From: Podospora comata | Taxonomy: Eukaryota; Ascomycota; Sordariomycetes; Sordariales; Podosporaceae | Length of the DNA stretch: 64,000 nucleotides | Assembly: GCA_017354895.1 (NCBI GenBank) | Contig: CP071493.1 | Location: 8,494,001-8,558,000 of the forward strand | Direction of reading: 5' to 3' | Shown: positions 22,414 through 35,373 of the stretch, piece after piece | Layout: every line of letters starts with the position of its first letter | Numbering within the stretch: position 1 is the first letter of the stretch | Made by a program: the position numbers and the translations under genes | The notes under the pieces: generated by a model | Database searches by the model: none | What the model was told of the DNA's origin: nothing | What the model saw: only the letters and a program-made list of their open reading frames with translations

Positions 22414-22869
22414 GATGGCGGATTCGAGAGTTGGTAATGTTATTTCAGGAGCATCCAGTCGGGATTTATGAACCTCGACAGTATTGATGATGTTCTAGGT
22501 GTTGGAGTCAAGTCCTTTTGAGTGAGGATAAATACATTGAGATTTGCACCATGAACGAAAGTGGACCAGTGAGGTGAAGTTTCGAAGGGGTTAGGGTTGG
22601 CACCGCGCCTGCTTGAGATTTAAGCCAGGGACTTTTTGAGCAACAGCCGCAGCCATCAAGGTGCCTGACATGGATTGTTCTGGGCCACTGGCGTGGCGCC
22701 ACAAATTGTGGACCGTGCCCCAGAAGTCCGTCTTTTGGAGGGGCAATTAATTCACTGCAACAGCTGTCAAATCCTAAGCTGAACTGCAATCGAGTACTTC
22801 GTAGCCGAGTCGCATCACGACGCCCATCAACTTCCCATCACCCTCCGACATCGCGCATCGAAATTCATC
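22414..22869. other. divergent promoter region REX4/ESA1
   Basis: 456 bp separate the starts of REX4 (-) and ESA1 (+). It probably works as a two-way promoter. No clear known motif stands out beyond a CAATTAATT stretch near 22743. Confidence 0.45.
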
Positions 22870-24445
22870 ATGAGTCCTAGCGGAGAAGCAACCGCCGGCC
22901 GCGATGAGCCACGGAAAAAGGGTATCGCGACAGCGGACACTCTTGTGTAGGGATTGCTCCTTGTTCATATGTGTGTCGCATTCGTGGCTGGCTGTACTGA
23001 CATCTTTCGACAGCGCTGGATGTGTCGCTTATGTTACAAAAGATGGCGAACCGCGTCGCGCAACCATTCTGGGCATCAGGGAGACAAAAAGTGGGCGCCA
23101 ATGGTATGCAAACTTCGACAGCTTTAACAAACGTCTCGACGAGTGGGTGCCGCAAGCAAGGATAAACTTCGACAAGGAGGTCGAGTGGCCGAACCCCGAA
23201 AAGGATAAACCAAAGGACCCAAAGAGCAAGAAGATAACCGCCGCAACATCCAAGAAGTCACAACCGTCGAAGAAGAACCAGAAACGAGTCAGTAAAAGGG
23301 AACAGTCGGTTGCATCCGAAGGTCAGACGCCACACCCCTGGACGGAATATGTCGAGAATGGGCAACACAAGGATAAGAATCAGGAGACGGAGGAGAAATC
23401 CATGGGGAGTTTGGAAGTGGGAGGAACCCCTGGCGTTCTTGGACCAGACGAAATGGAAATCGACGAAGACGAGACACCAGCCGGCGCAGCCAAAAAGGAC
23501 AGCCTCGGCCCTTTTAGTCGTCAGCAAGAGATTGAAAAACTCCGGACGTCAGGGTCCATGACTCAAAATCCAGCTGAAGTATCACGGATCCGAAATATCT
23601 CACAAGTCGAGTTTGGACGGTACGTGTTGTTTCCATGGTACTTTTCGCCATACCCCGAAGTGTTCAGCCAGGAGGAGTCCATTTTCATCTGCGAGTTCTG
23701 CCTGAGCTACTACGCGGACATGAAATCTTTCTCAAGACATCGGCAGAAGTGCACACTTCAACACCCCCCGGGAAACGAGATCTATCGGGACGACTTTGTG
23801 TCATTCTTTGAGATAGATGGCAGGAGGCAGCGAACGTGGTGTCGGAACCTGTGTCTGTTGTCAAAGATGTTTCTTGATCACAAGACACTTTACTATGATG
23901 TCGACCCATTCTTGTTCTACGTCATGACGACGAGAGACGAGCGAGGGTGTCATCTTATTGGATATTTTTCCAAGGAAAAGGAAAGTACAGACGGTTACAA
24001 CGTTGCGTGTATTTTGACGCTCCCACAGTATCAGCGGAAAGGCTATGGTCGTCTTCTCATCCAGTTCTCGTACGAACTCTCCAAGATTGAGGGCAAACTT
24101 GGATCACCGGAAAAGCCGCTCTCAGATTTGGGTTTGCTGAGTTACCGCCAGTACTGGTCAGAAAACATCATCGACCTGCTGCTTGGCTTTAGCGAGAGAG
24201 ATGAGAAGTGCACCATCGAAACCATTGCACAGCACCTTGCCATGACGGCCACCGACGTTGAGCATACCCTTCAGGCACTAAAAATGCAGGTCTACCATAA
24301 GGGTGAGCACAAGATCGTGCTGTCGGACAAGCTGGTGGAACAGCGGGCCAAGAGCAGAGCGAAACAAAAGAGACTGATTGATCCTGAACGGATCCAGTGG
24401 AAGCCACCCGTGTTTACAGCATCATCAAGAACTTGGGGTTGGTAG
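22870..24445 (+). CDS. ESA1: ESA1 (MYST) histone acetyltransferase, NuA4 catalytic subunit
   Basis: Exons 22870-22946 and 23014-24445, with a 67 nt intron (branch TACTGAC), give 502 residues. The Met at 22904, in another frame, would lose the canonical start; the spliced form begins MSPSGEATAGRDEPRKKG. A Tudor-knot/chromo-barrel domain follows (VAYVTKDGE to FNKRLDEWV). Next come the MYST C2HC finger (FICEFCLSYYADMKSF, HRQKC), the catalytic region with NVACILTLP, the acetyl-CoA loop QYQRKGYGRLLIQFSYELS and the catalytic Glu in SPEKPLSDLG. The C-terminus ends in SSRTWGW, as in other fungal Esa1. Esa1 acetylates H4 and H2A in NuA4/piccolo complexes for transcription and DNA repair. Confidence 0.95.
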
Positions 24446-25042
24446 GATGATCCCAAACTTAGACTTATGTGGTTAGGGGTAGGCTCAATGGGAAACGAGG
24501 GCTTGCCAGTTCAACTTATTCTTGAGAGCGTACCAGCTGCAACTTTGGAAGTACTTTTGGCACCCTCTCGACAGGAAAAAACAGTCAGTCTACGCGACTC
24601 GACTTTCTGAACGCGAGGAAATGGACTGGTTAGAGTAGTAGAGAGGACACGCTGTGTAAAATAGGTAATGTAGATGATTAGACGATAACCAATGATGACG
24701 GTATACGCATGTATTGAGTACCGTGTGCAGATTATATGCATATATTAATAACGGGGCAATTAAACAGGCCCCCACACTCGCGTTGGCCCTTTTTGACTAA
24801 ATCGCGTGTCCCGCGTTTTCTCGCGTTTCTATTGACTCGGTGGATCTTCCGTCTCTGCCCCTGACAACGCAACTTCTTTGCGACAATCTTTCATCCCAGT
24901 CAATTTTCCCCGCCTGTTTTTGGTCGCATTTACAACCAAACAACCCAACGAGCCACTACTTTAGCTGTGTCTCTTACACCGGCTGTAAAGAGACGATAGA
25001 CGATTTCATTTGTACGAGAAACGAATTCAATAATAACAAAAA
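24446..25042. other. intergenic region with MCM6 promoter
   Basis: 597 bp between the ESA1 stop and the MCM6 start, both on the plus strand. It contains the CGCGT cluster annotated separately. No gene is supported. Confidence 0.5.
24779..24826 (+). promoter_or_regulatory. four CGCGT motifs upstream of MCM6
   Basis: CGCGT occurs at 24779, 24803, 24812 and 24822, the last two within CGCGTTT, about 220-265 bp upstream of the MCM6 ATG. They resemble the MCB/SCB elements bound by Swi4/Swi6 and Mbp1/Swi6 type factors, which drive MCM genes at G1/S in yeasts. Binding here is inferred. Confidence 0.55.
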
Positions 25043-28027
<2,985 letters not shown>

Positions 28028-28341
28028 GCTGGTCTACCGCATGGCGAGACACCTAGAAATCTGGAGAACGGATAAGCGCGTAAGCATGGCAGGGAAGGTA
28101 AAGCGAATTGGCTGGGAGCATGGAGTTGTATATCGCCTGGTTTTCAATGATACCTACTTTTGAGACTGTGACTCAACCGTTCCACACAGGTGTAGATGCT
28201 AACTGACCAGCGTTTGTCCCAGCTGGTTTGAGCGGGGGCGTCGCAGCATCAGATCATTGTTGCTTCTTCCCGCAGCTTTTTGCGTGTACTATTTACAACC
28301 ATACCTATCACCAGTAAAAACAATCTTGCCAAAATTTTTCA
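28028..28341. other. convergent 3' intergenic region
   Basis: 314 bp between the MCM6 stop and the end of the minus-strand deacetylase gene. Only 3' flanks are expected; no gene is seen. Confidence 0.5.
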
Positions 28342-30786
28342 TCAAGTCAGAGCCGGCGCCTTCGGGTCCTCCAAGCACTGGTCCACCCTCATCAACCTCT
28401 TCCCGCTCGCTTTGGCCAGTTTGATAAACTCGGGCAACAAGTCCACCGTGCTTTGGTGCAGGTAATGCATCACCATCAAGTTCCCGCCCTTGGCCAGATC
28501 GCGCTTGAACGCATCGAGCTGCTTGTTGGGAGTGGATGATTCAGCCCAAAGCCAGTCCTCCACGTCGATGCTCCACCCAACAATATACGGCTCTGGATCG
28601 TTCAGGTTTGCCGCCAGGCGCTGTCTCATTCTCGCACCTTCTGTTCCGAACGGAGGGCGAAAGTAGGACGACCGTAGGTTTGGAAACACCTGGCGGACGG
28701 CACCAATGTCGTTTTGGATCTCCCAGTCGATGGCTTGCTCGGTGGCGAGGCCTTCCATCTTGGGGTGCGTGTAGCTGTGCAGGGCGATCTGGTGGCCGCG
28801 AGAGGCCATGTCTTTGTACGCTGCTGCCAGGCCGTTGCTCTGGTCTAGGAGGGGCAGGCCAACGGTGAAGAATGTGAGGGGGATGTTGGCTTCTTTGAGG
28901 ATCTTCATGACCTGGGGGATGTACTCTGGGTTTCCGTCGTCAATGGCAAAGGCGAAGGAGTTGGGGCGGGTGCAGGCGAACACTAGCCTGCCCGAGGCTA
29001 GCTTGGGCGGGATCTTGAAGTTGGACGGGATGGAGGTGACGATTTCGATCTTGGTGATTGTTGTCGGCTCTGAAGTGTAGAAGCCGCGGAGGTTGAAACC
29101 AATGACGCGCTGGAGGTTGATGCTGAAGTGGGTGATGGGGACGTAGATGTCGGAGGTGGTTGCGTAGCGAGTGGCTTCCACGGAATCCCAGGTCTCGGGG
29201 TAGGGGGCCATCGTCTCGTTGCACTTGGAGTTGTGTTGTTGGAGGGCGATACTAAACTTGTTGCTACCCGAGTATGCGATATGGAGATAGCCTCCTGTCA
29301 GGTTGCGGAGGTCGGCGCACTTGTTGGCCAACTGAGTGTTCCAGCTTTGATCAGAGTCGTTGGTACGGATTGTAATGGCGTTGTTGCCAAATGTGACCGC
29401 CATGCCCTCATCCGGACCGTGCCATTCGCCCAGCGAGTTGGTATTTTCGTTGGAGAATGCGTCAATAACATAACCCTTGGCACTTGGGGTTGCCACCTGG
29501 GTTGTTGTGCGCGTGAGGGCAGAGGGAGCTGGTGACGATGCTGGCGCGACGTACTCGGTAGCTGTCGATCCGCAGTAGAAGGACATGGGGCCGAGAATGA
29601 CGCCCGCATTGAGGCCGGAAAAATAAATCATATCCAGCTTTGTCGTATCGACGCCACTGAACGCTGAAAAGGGGAAGGAGTACAGCTTCTCGGTGCCATC
29701 GAATGTCCACTTTAACTGCGCTGTTGTCAAACTAACCGTCTTGACGTTGTTTGGGCCGCAACTATCGGACCATCCCAGAGCCACTGAAAAGCTTGTGCCT
29801 CGTGCCGCCCTGACCCTGAATGAGATGCCTCCATATCTGTTGTTGGCATTCAAACAACCAAACTGACTGTAAAAGTACGAGTTGGCATCTTTGGGGTAAA
29901 GGAGGACCCTGTTGTTGCTGACAACGACACTTGACATTGTTCCATCATCGCTCGTTGCTTGCCCCATAGCGTTGTAGCCCAAGAATGTAAGACGGGACTG
30001 AGAAGCCCAGTCATCAATCAATAAGTTGGAGCACGTTGCGGGCTGGCTGGTGGTGACTGGCGGTGCTATTGTGGATCGAGTTGCGGTAGGGACGATGGTT
30101 GATCTTGTCGATACACCTGAAAACAATTAGATGCCTAAACAATTCACTCCAACGAGTGGGATCATACTTGTTGAACCAGGGGACGTTGGCTGAGCCACAT
30201 TTCCGCATATCCATGTGATATTGCCAATCGACCATTGAACATTGGACTGTGAAAATACAGCCCAAACCCAACCGACAACAGCATCGTAGTTGGGTTCGTT
30301 GTCAAAGCCGACCAAGGGAACATCAATTGTCTGGCGGCTTCCGGTCAGGTTCTCGATGATGGTGTAGTGACTCTTGTATGTCCCGTCGTTGGCGCTACAA
30401 GACGAAGTTGTCTGAAGCTCTAGAGCAAACGAAGCACCGGCAGGGCCCTCGACAGTGAATTGCAACCCTCCATATCCGTTTGTAACGGCAGGTTGGCATT
30501 CGAATGATTCATAAAAATACGAGGTGGTATCCTTGGGGGTGAAGACAACTTGACCTGTCCCAGCCGCAATGAATTCCATTGAACCGTCATCTGTTCTCAG
30601 TTAGACACCAGAAGACAGCAATACGAAAACTAACCCACCGCCATTTGGGGATTCAAGGTTATTGACACCGCTGGTCCATTTGGTGAAGTTGTCGATGAGA
30701 AGATTGGATGTGCAGGCTTGTGCGTTTACTCCAGAGGCAGCCAGCATGCCAGCCAGCCCGGCGGCGAACCAACGCTCGAAGAACAT
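28342..30786 (-). CDS. secreted polysaccharide (chitin-type) deacetylase with three repeated N-terminal modules
   Basis: Exons 30639-30786, 30168-30590 and 28342-30116 (introns 48 and 51 nt) give 781 residues. A signal peptide is clear (MFFERWFAAGLAGMLAASG, cleavage near VNAQA). Two related modules follow, each starting with SNLLID and containing an SYFY segment and GGLQF/GGISF, ending in WICG or FYCG. A third, more diverged module begins YVIDAFSNENTN. The C-terminal NodB domain has AIDDG (motif 1), ALHSYTH (motif 2, metal histidines), RPPFG (motif 3) and DVEDW (motif 4), so the metal centre looks complete. Such enzymes remove acetyl groups from chitin or other acetylated cell-wall glycans. 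Linkers are Thr/Ser-rich and likely O-glycosylated. Confidence 0.88.
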
Positions 30787-32524
30787 GTCGGGTGTGTCAG
30801 ACAGTTCTGTAAATATGAAGGAGCAGGGTGTTTATCATGGGCCAAACTTCGAGGAGCATTGCTTGTATATGTATTCTCCGCTTCGCCTCTGAGATGCAAC
30901 AACTACGGCTAGGGATTTCGGTTGGCGACATGCCCGATCGATCCATGGAGAAAGAGGAGTTTGGAAGCTGCCCCTAAAAACGAATGTAACAAAGTCGATG
31001 GTTCAAGGACCACAGTGAAACGTCGAGTGGGCTCAGCTTATAGGGCTTACGCCATGAACACCCATTTCCTGGCAAGAAAAATAGAGTGAGGCGGCATGGA
31101 TGAAGGGGTAAATTCACAGCTGGCGAGCCAACCTTGCGGCCACCCTCGCTTACCTCCGCGGATTGCAACTTCAGATTTCTTGGTGAGCTTGTACGTTCTT
31201 GTGAAAGCTTGTCCCAACATTGCCGCTCAGGGCCATGAACCATGATGTGGAGCGAATATCGAGCTGACCTAGCAACATCAAGAGATGGCGTATCGAGCAT
31301 ACATAGCCTGGCCATCTCGTGTACACACGGCAAAATCGCCAGTGTGTAGCAACAAGAGTCATTGTTCCGCTTTCCGGCTTTTTCGGGCGTCCTCAAAGGA
31401 ACAACACCAAATGTGCTCCAAATGAATGCTGGCAGCTGTGAGCAAGTTTGCCAGTTTGCCATCCATTCTCGCTCTCAGCGCCTGATGAAGATGTTTGTGG
31501 ACGTTTAATTTAGCAGTGCGGAGACTTCTCGGCAGTCGCATCGTGGCAGCCAAGAGCTTGGCACGCAGATCCCGTACTGCCAAGGTCCTGGGGTCGAGCT
31601 TGGATCCAGGGGTGAGCCCCAGGTCCCTTACAGATGGTGTGATGGCGAGGATGGTTAATCAAGAGAGCATCAAATGGGTCGGTTCGTCGGCACGATTACC
31701 TGGAGCTTCTTTGCGATGGATCCTTTTTCTGTTTGAACGTTACTTCGAATTTTCTATATGGTTTCACGCCAGCGAGATGGGTATTCAGCCGAGTGGCTAT
31801 TTTCTGTACCTCAGCTCGTTCCAGTCGGCAATCGAGAACTTTCAAGGCTGGCGGCGGGGGTTGATTGGAATACATGAGCAGTTCTGTCGAAAATCCACAC
31901 ACATGGAACAATCCATGGCGTGTTGGCCGAGCATAGGTAGGCTGTCATGCCTAAAGCCTTGATCCAACAACATGCATCAATACATGTCAAGCAACACAAG
32001 AAATGGCATTCATATCCTGATTATCGCCGTGGTAAGATGTCGATGCATTTCGGGGCCTTGTGTCTTTGAGTGAGCGTCTCTCTTCCGAGCATAGAAAAGG
32101 AGCCCCCTCTTCACAAGGCCCCAATGCCGCCCCTGCTCAATGCTACATATAGTTCTCAGTCTGTATTTATATGCAGTAGAAGGCTCATGTTGGCATACCT
32201 GGTAGATACCAAGCTGCGTCATCCTTGAACTGAGCAATTGACATCGTTGACAAGGGCTGCCCGCTGTGGAGTGTGTTATCTCCACGTGATGATACCCGCC
32301 CCGCTGAAATGCCACCCAATTGGCCCAAACACACTTGGAACCCCACTGCAGCAGTCACCACCAATTGCTCCGCCGACAACTGAACCCACTGCACTGAGGA
32401 AGTCCCAGTCTCCAGATTCGATACGCATCCCGTGTTTGCGACAGAGCCGTACTTGTCATCTAGCAAACATTTGACATTACCCGAGTTGTGTCCGTTCTCA
32501 ACAGTTGTTCCCAATCTCAACTCC
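30787..32524. other. divergent intergenic region
   Basis: 1.7 kb between the starts of the deacetylase (-) and TRS85 (+) genes. The longest frame (31495-31962, 155 codons) has no recognised similarity. It presumably holds two promoters. Confidence 0.5.
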
Positions 32525-34876
32525 ATGCAACCTCACGAAGATGCGGTCCAAACGCCTTCGCCGGTCCAGTCCCCCCCTCTTGCGGCCTCCTCCATAATGC
32601 GATCTCTCTCCGGGTCCCAAAAGCCACGCCCCGGTGCATCCTCCATTCTTTTTTCGCCCACGACAGACCCTCTTTCACAGTCGGAACTCTCTTTGCCAAT
32701 ACGCACAAGCAGTACGAGCCGTCGTCCCCAGTCCGCCTCGCTCTTTCGGTCTACCATTCTCAACAACACCCCACCTGGCTCGCCGCGAGATGCCTCCCCA
32801 GCTTCCACCGTACGGTCCACCCGATCACCAGCCCGCACGATGACAGGGTCAGTATTCGCCGGAACAGCAGGGTTCAAAGCTTCGCTCCTCGATACAGCGG
32901 CTGCCGATTCTCCCGGAGACCCCCTGAACCTGGTGTTGAAGAGCTTCGTACCCCATGTCGCAATACACGCCAGTGAGGATGTTGATGATCTGGTCAACGC
33001 AAAGGGATTTGAGAAAGGGCTGTGGGAACTTCTTCGTCCATTTGGGGAGCGGGTCATGGGAAAGGTCAATGTCAGGGATAGCAACGGGGTATCGAGAGCA
33101 TGGGAGGACTTCTCACTCAGATTCACCAAGTTCGGCGAACACTCCAACTTGCAAATTCCAGATGCGCTTGCTGGGTTGAATGGGTCAGAAAAGCAGAGCG
33201 GCAGGGCGAAAGAGAGCCTGACAACGGATGTAGAAAAAGTCGTGGAGCGACATCTCAGTTTTGCCGAGGAAGCCTTCAGAGGGACGATGGAACCACAAAC
33301 ACCAACAAGGATGGGATTAGACGTGGAAGCAACTTCCCCGTACTATGCCCTGTACCTTCGACGACTACTATCTGGCATGCCACTTGCGCCACATGAATCG
33401 TTCGCCCACCCAGTTGCTTGTGTTATGGCCATCAGCTCTCGGAATCCAAACCCTATCGAGGCTTTACACCGGCTTTACACAGAAACAAGAGAAGGGGAGA
33501 AGCGGTACCCCGTGTGGGTGGATGGGGAATACTTGCGGTATTACATTTTGGTGCATGACGAAGAAAATAGCGACATCAGCAAATCCATGGCCCTTTTCGA
33601 GCAGATGAAGAGAAATTTCGGCTTACATTGTCACTTGCTGCGACTAAGAAGCTCTGAAAGCGCTGAAACGGACGACGACAGCATACCATTACCAAGGAGT
33701 GACTGGATGACGGCAGCTGAGGAACTGGCAGATATTGAGGAGAGCGAGACGAAAGAGGACTTTGAGGACCCGACGCGACACATTTTCGAGTCAGATGCTA
33801 CAGCAATACGGACGTTTGTCAGGGAAATGGCAACACAATCTCTGATCCCAACCATGGAGCGCAATATTTCGGTATGGAACGATCAAGTGGCCTCAAAACG
33901 GAAAGGAATCAGCGGGCGATTCATGAGCTTGTCAAAAAGATGGGCATTCGGCGGCTCAAGTCGGTCATCTGGGATAGCAAGCTCATCAAGCAATTACGAT
34001 GCGTCGGGATTCTACAGGCCAGACAGCCCGGAGGCTATCATGCGCCGATTGGCAGACTTTGCTTTCATGCTTAGGGACTGGAAGCTGGCCATGTCGACAT
34101 ATGACCTCTTGCGGACTGATTTCCAAAACGACAAGGCCTGGAAATACCATGCGGCCGCCAATGAAATGGCAGCTTTTGCTCTGCTTATCATGCCACAGAA
34201 CATGTCATCCAAAACCCGCATCGAGACAATCAATCAGATGCTTGACAACGCGTTTTATTCCTATCTGACACGATGTAATTCATTGTATGGAGCCACACGC
34301 TGTATAGTACTCGCTCTAGAATTGTTGCGGCTCAGAGGTGGGTCGGGGATAGACGAGGCTGTCAGATGGGGTATCAAAGTGCTCGAGTCGAGGTTAATGG
34401 GTAAGATTGGCGACGCACTGCTCAAGGAACGCATGGCAATCTGCTACGCCTCCAAGTCAGGGGCTGGGTCTCAAGCATGGGGTAGCAGGCGGCGCAAGTC
34501 GGCCCTCTGGAGCGTGCTCGGTGCTGAAGCCTGGGTCGCTCAGGAAAAGTACATCCAGGCCCAAAAATGCTTGAACGAAGCCAGAAAGATGTATTCGCTG
34601 CTGCCAGGGGAAAACGGGATCCAGAGGTTCGAGGTGGCAAGCGACTTTTTGGCCATGTTGAATGATCAGGTCAAACAAGGGTTGCAGGTTGACTTATTAG
34701 GGCCCGAGGAGAGCTTGGTAGATGTGGAGGAAGAGACCTTTGATCATGACGATAGACGGACGAGAAGGACGAGCATGATCAATCCTCTTGGAGGGGCGAC
34801 CGCTGCTGGAATGGAAACGGCGCCTTTGCAGAGTCAGGGAGATGTAAGCGGCCCAAGTAAGGACGGGTTTGGTTAA
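32525..34876 (+). CDS. TRS85: TRAPPIII subunit TRS85 (TRAPPC8) homolog
   Basis: A single exon. The ATG at 32525 gives 783 residues; an in-frame ATG at 32432 would add 31 that do not look conserved. The first ~130 residues are Ser/Pro/Thr-rich. The conserved TRS85 region begins with NLVLKSFVPHVAIHAS and contains GLWELLRPFGERV, SPYYALYLRRLLSGMPLAPH and HPVACVMAISSRNPNP. A helical-repeat part follows (RLADFAFMLRDWKLAMSTYD, NDKAWKYHAAANEMAAF). Trs85 makes TRAPP into TRAPPIII, the exchange factor that activates Ypt1/Rab1 at pre-autophagosomal and Golgi membranes. The last ~60 residues are acidic and poorly conserved. Confidence 0.9.
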   Translation: MQPHEDAVQTPSPVQSPPLAASSIMRSLSGSQKPRPGASSILFSPTTDPLSQSELSLPIRTSSTSRRPQSASLFRSTILNNTPPGSPRDASPASTVRSTRSPARTMTGSVFAGTAGFKASLLDTAAADSPGDPLNLVLKSFVPHVAIHASEDVDDLVNAKGFEKGLWELLRPFGERVMGKVNVRDSNGVSRAWEDFSLRFTKFGEHSNLQIPDALAGLNGSEKQSGRAKESLTTDVEKVVERHLSFAEEAFRGTMEPQTPTRMGLDVEATSPYYALYLRRLLSGMPLAPHESFAHPVACVMAISSRNPNPIEALHRLYTETREGEKRYPVWVDGEYLRYYILVHDEENSDISKSMALFEQMKRNFGLHCHLLRLRSSESAETDDDSIPLPRSDWMTAAEELADIEESETKEDFEDPTRHIFESDATAIRTFVREMATQSLIPTMERNISVWNDQVASKRKGISGRFMSLSKRWAFGGSSRSSGIASSSSNYDASGFYRPDSPEAIMRRLADFAFMLRDWKLAMSTYDLLRTDFQNDKAWKYHAAANEMAAFALLIMPQNMSSKTRIETINQMLDNAFYSYLTRCNSLYGATRCIVLALELLRLRGGSGIDEAVRWGIKVLESRLMGKIGDALLKERMAICYASKSGAGSQAWGSRRRKSALWSVLGAEAWVAQEKYIQAQKCLNEARKMYSLLPGENGIQRFEVASDFLAMLNDQVKQGLQVDLLGPEESLVDVEEETFDHDDRRTRRTSMINPLGGATAAGMETAPLQSQGDVSGPSKDGFG

Positions 34877-35373
34877 GGTTACCAGAGGCTGGCTGACTGA
34901 AGGAATGTCTAGTTGTTCAAAGAAACAGAGAATAGAGCAGTGATATCCCCTGACAAGTGATTGCTCTTGAAGGCTTAAACTTGACCCCTGAGTCCTTGGC
35001 CCCACTGCTTGTTGATTGATGCCTGCCGGAGAGTGCTTGGCACCGCCCTTGTGACACGCTGATAAGATAAAGAGAACCAACACAGTCCCCCTGCACGTCA
35101 TTGTCCACCACCTGCTATCAATTAAACTTATCGCTGAGCTCAGTTCGAGGGCTACGCCTTTTCTTTCGAGACTGCATCTTGTCGCAACAGTTGCCTGAAT
35201 TCTGGTTGCCAGGGTTGATTTGGCGCAGCCCCTCTTTGGTGCGGTTCATTTTCTCTAAACACGGGCAAGTGTTTGCACCGCTCGTTGCCCTCCTTCCTGT
35301 CAACTACGACAAGCCGGTCGAGTCTCAAAACTAGGTACCAATCGAGCAACACCAATCAATACATCCAGCCAAC
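34877..35373. other. intergenic region TRS85-CHM7
   Basis: 497 bp between two plus-strand genes. It holds the TRS85 3' flank and CHM7 promoter. No gene or strong motif is seen. Confidence 0.5.

Noticed and set aside
22904-22946. ATG at 22904 as start of the ESA1 gene
   Set aside because: It lies in a different frame in exon 1 and would read through the intron; the ATG at 22870 with splicing gives the canonical ESA1 N-terminus.
31495-31962. 155-codon plus-strand frame in the deacetylase/TRS85 intergenic region
   Set aside because: No domain, biased composition or splice partner; consistent with a chance frame.
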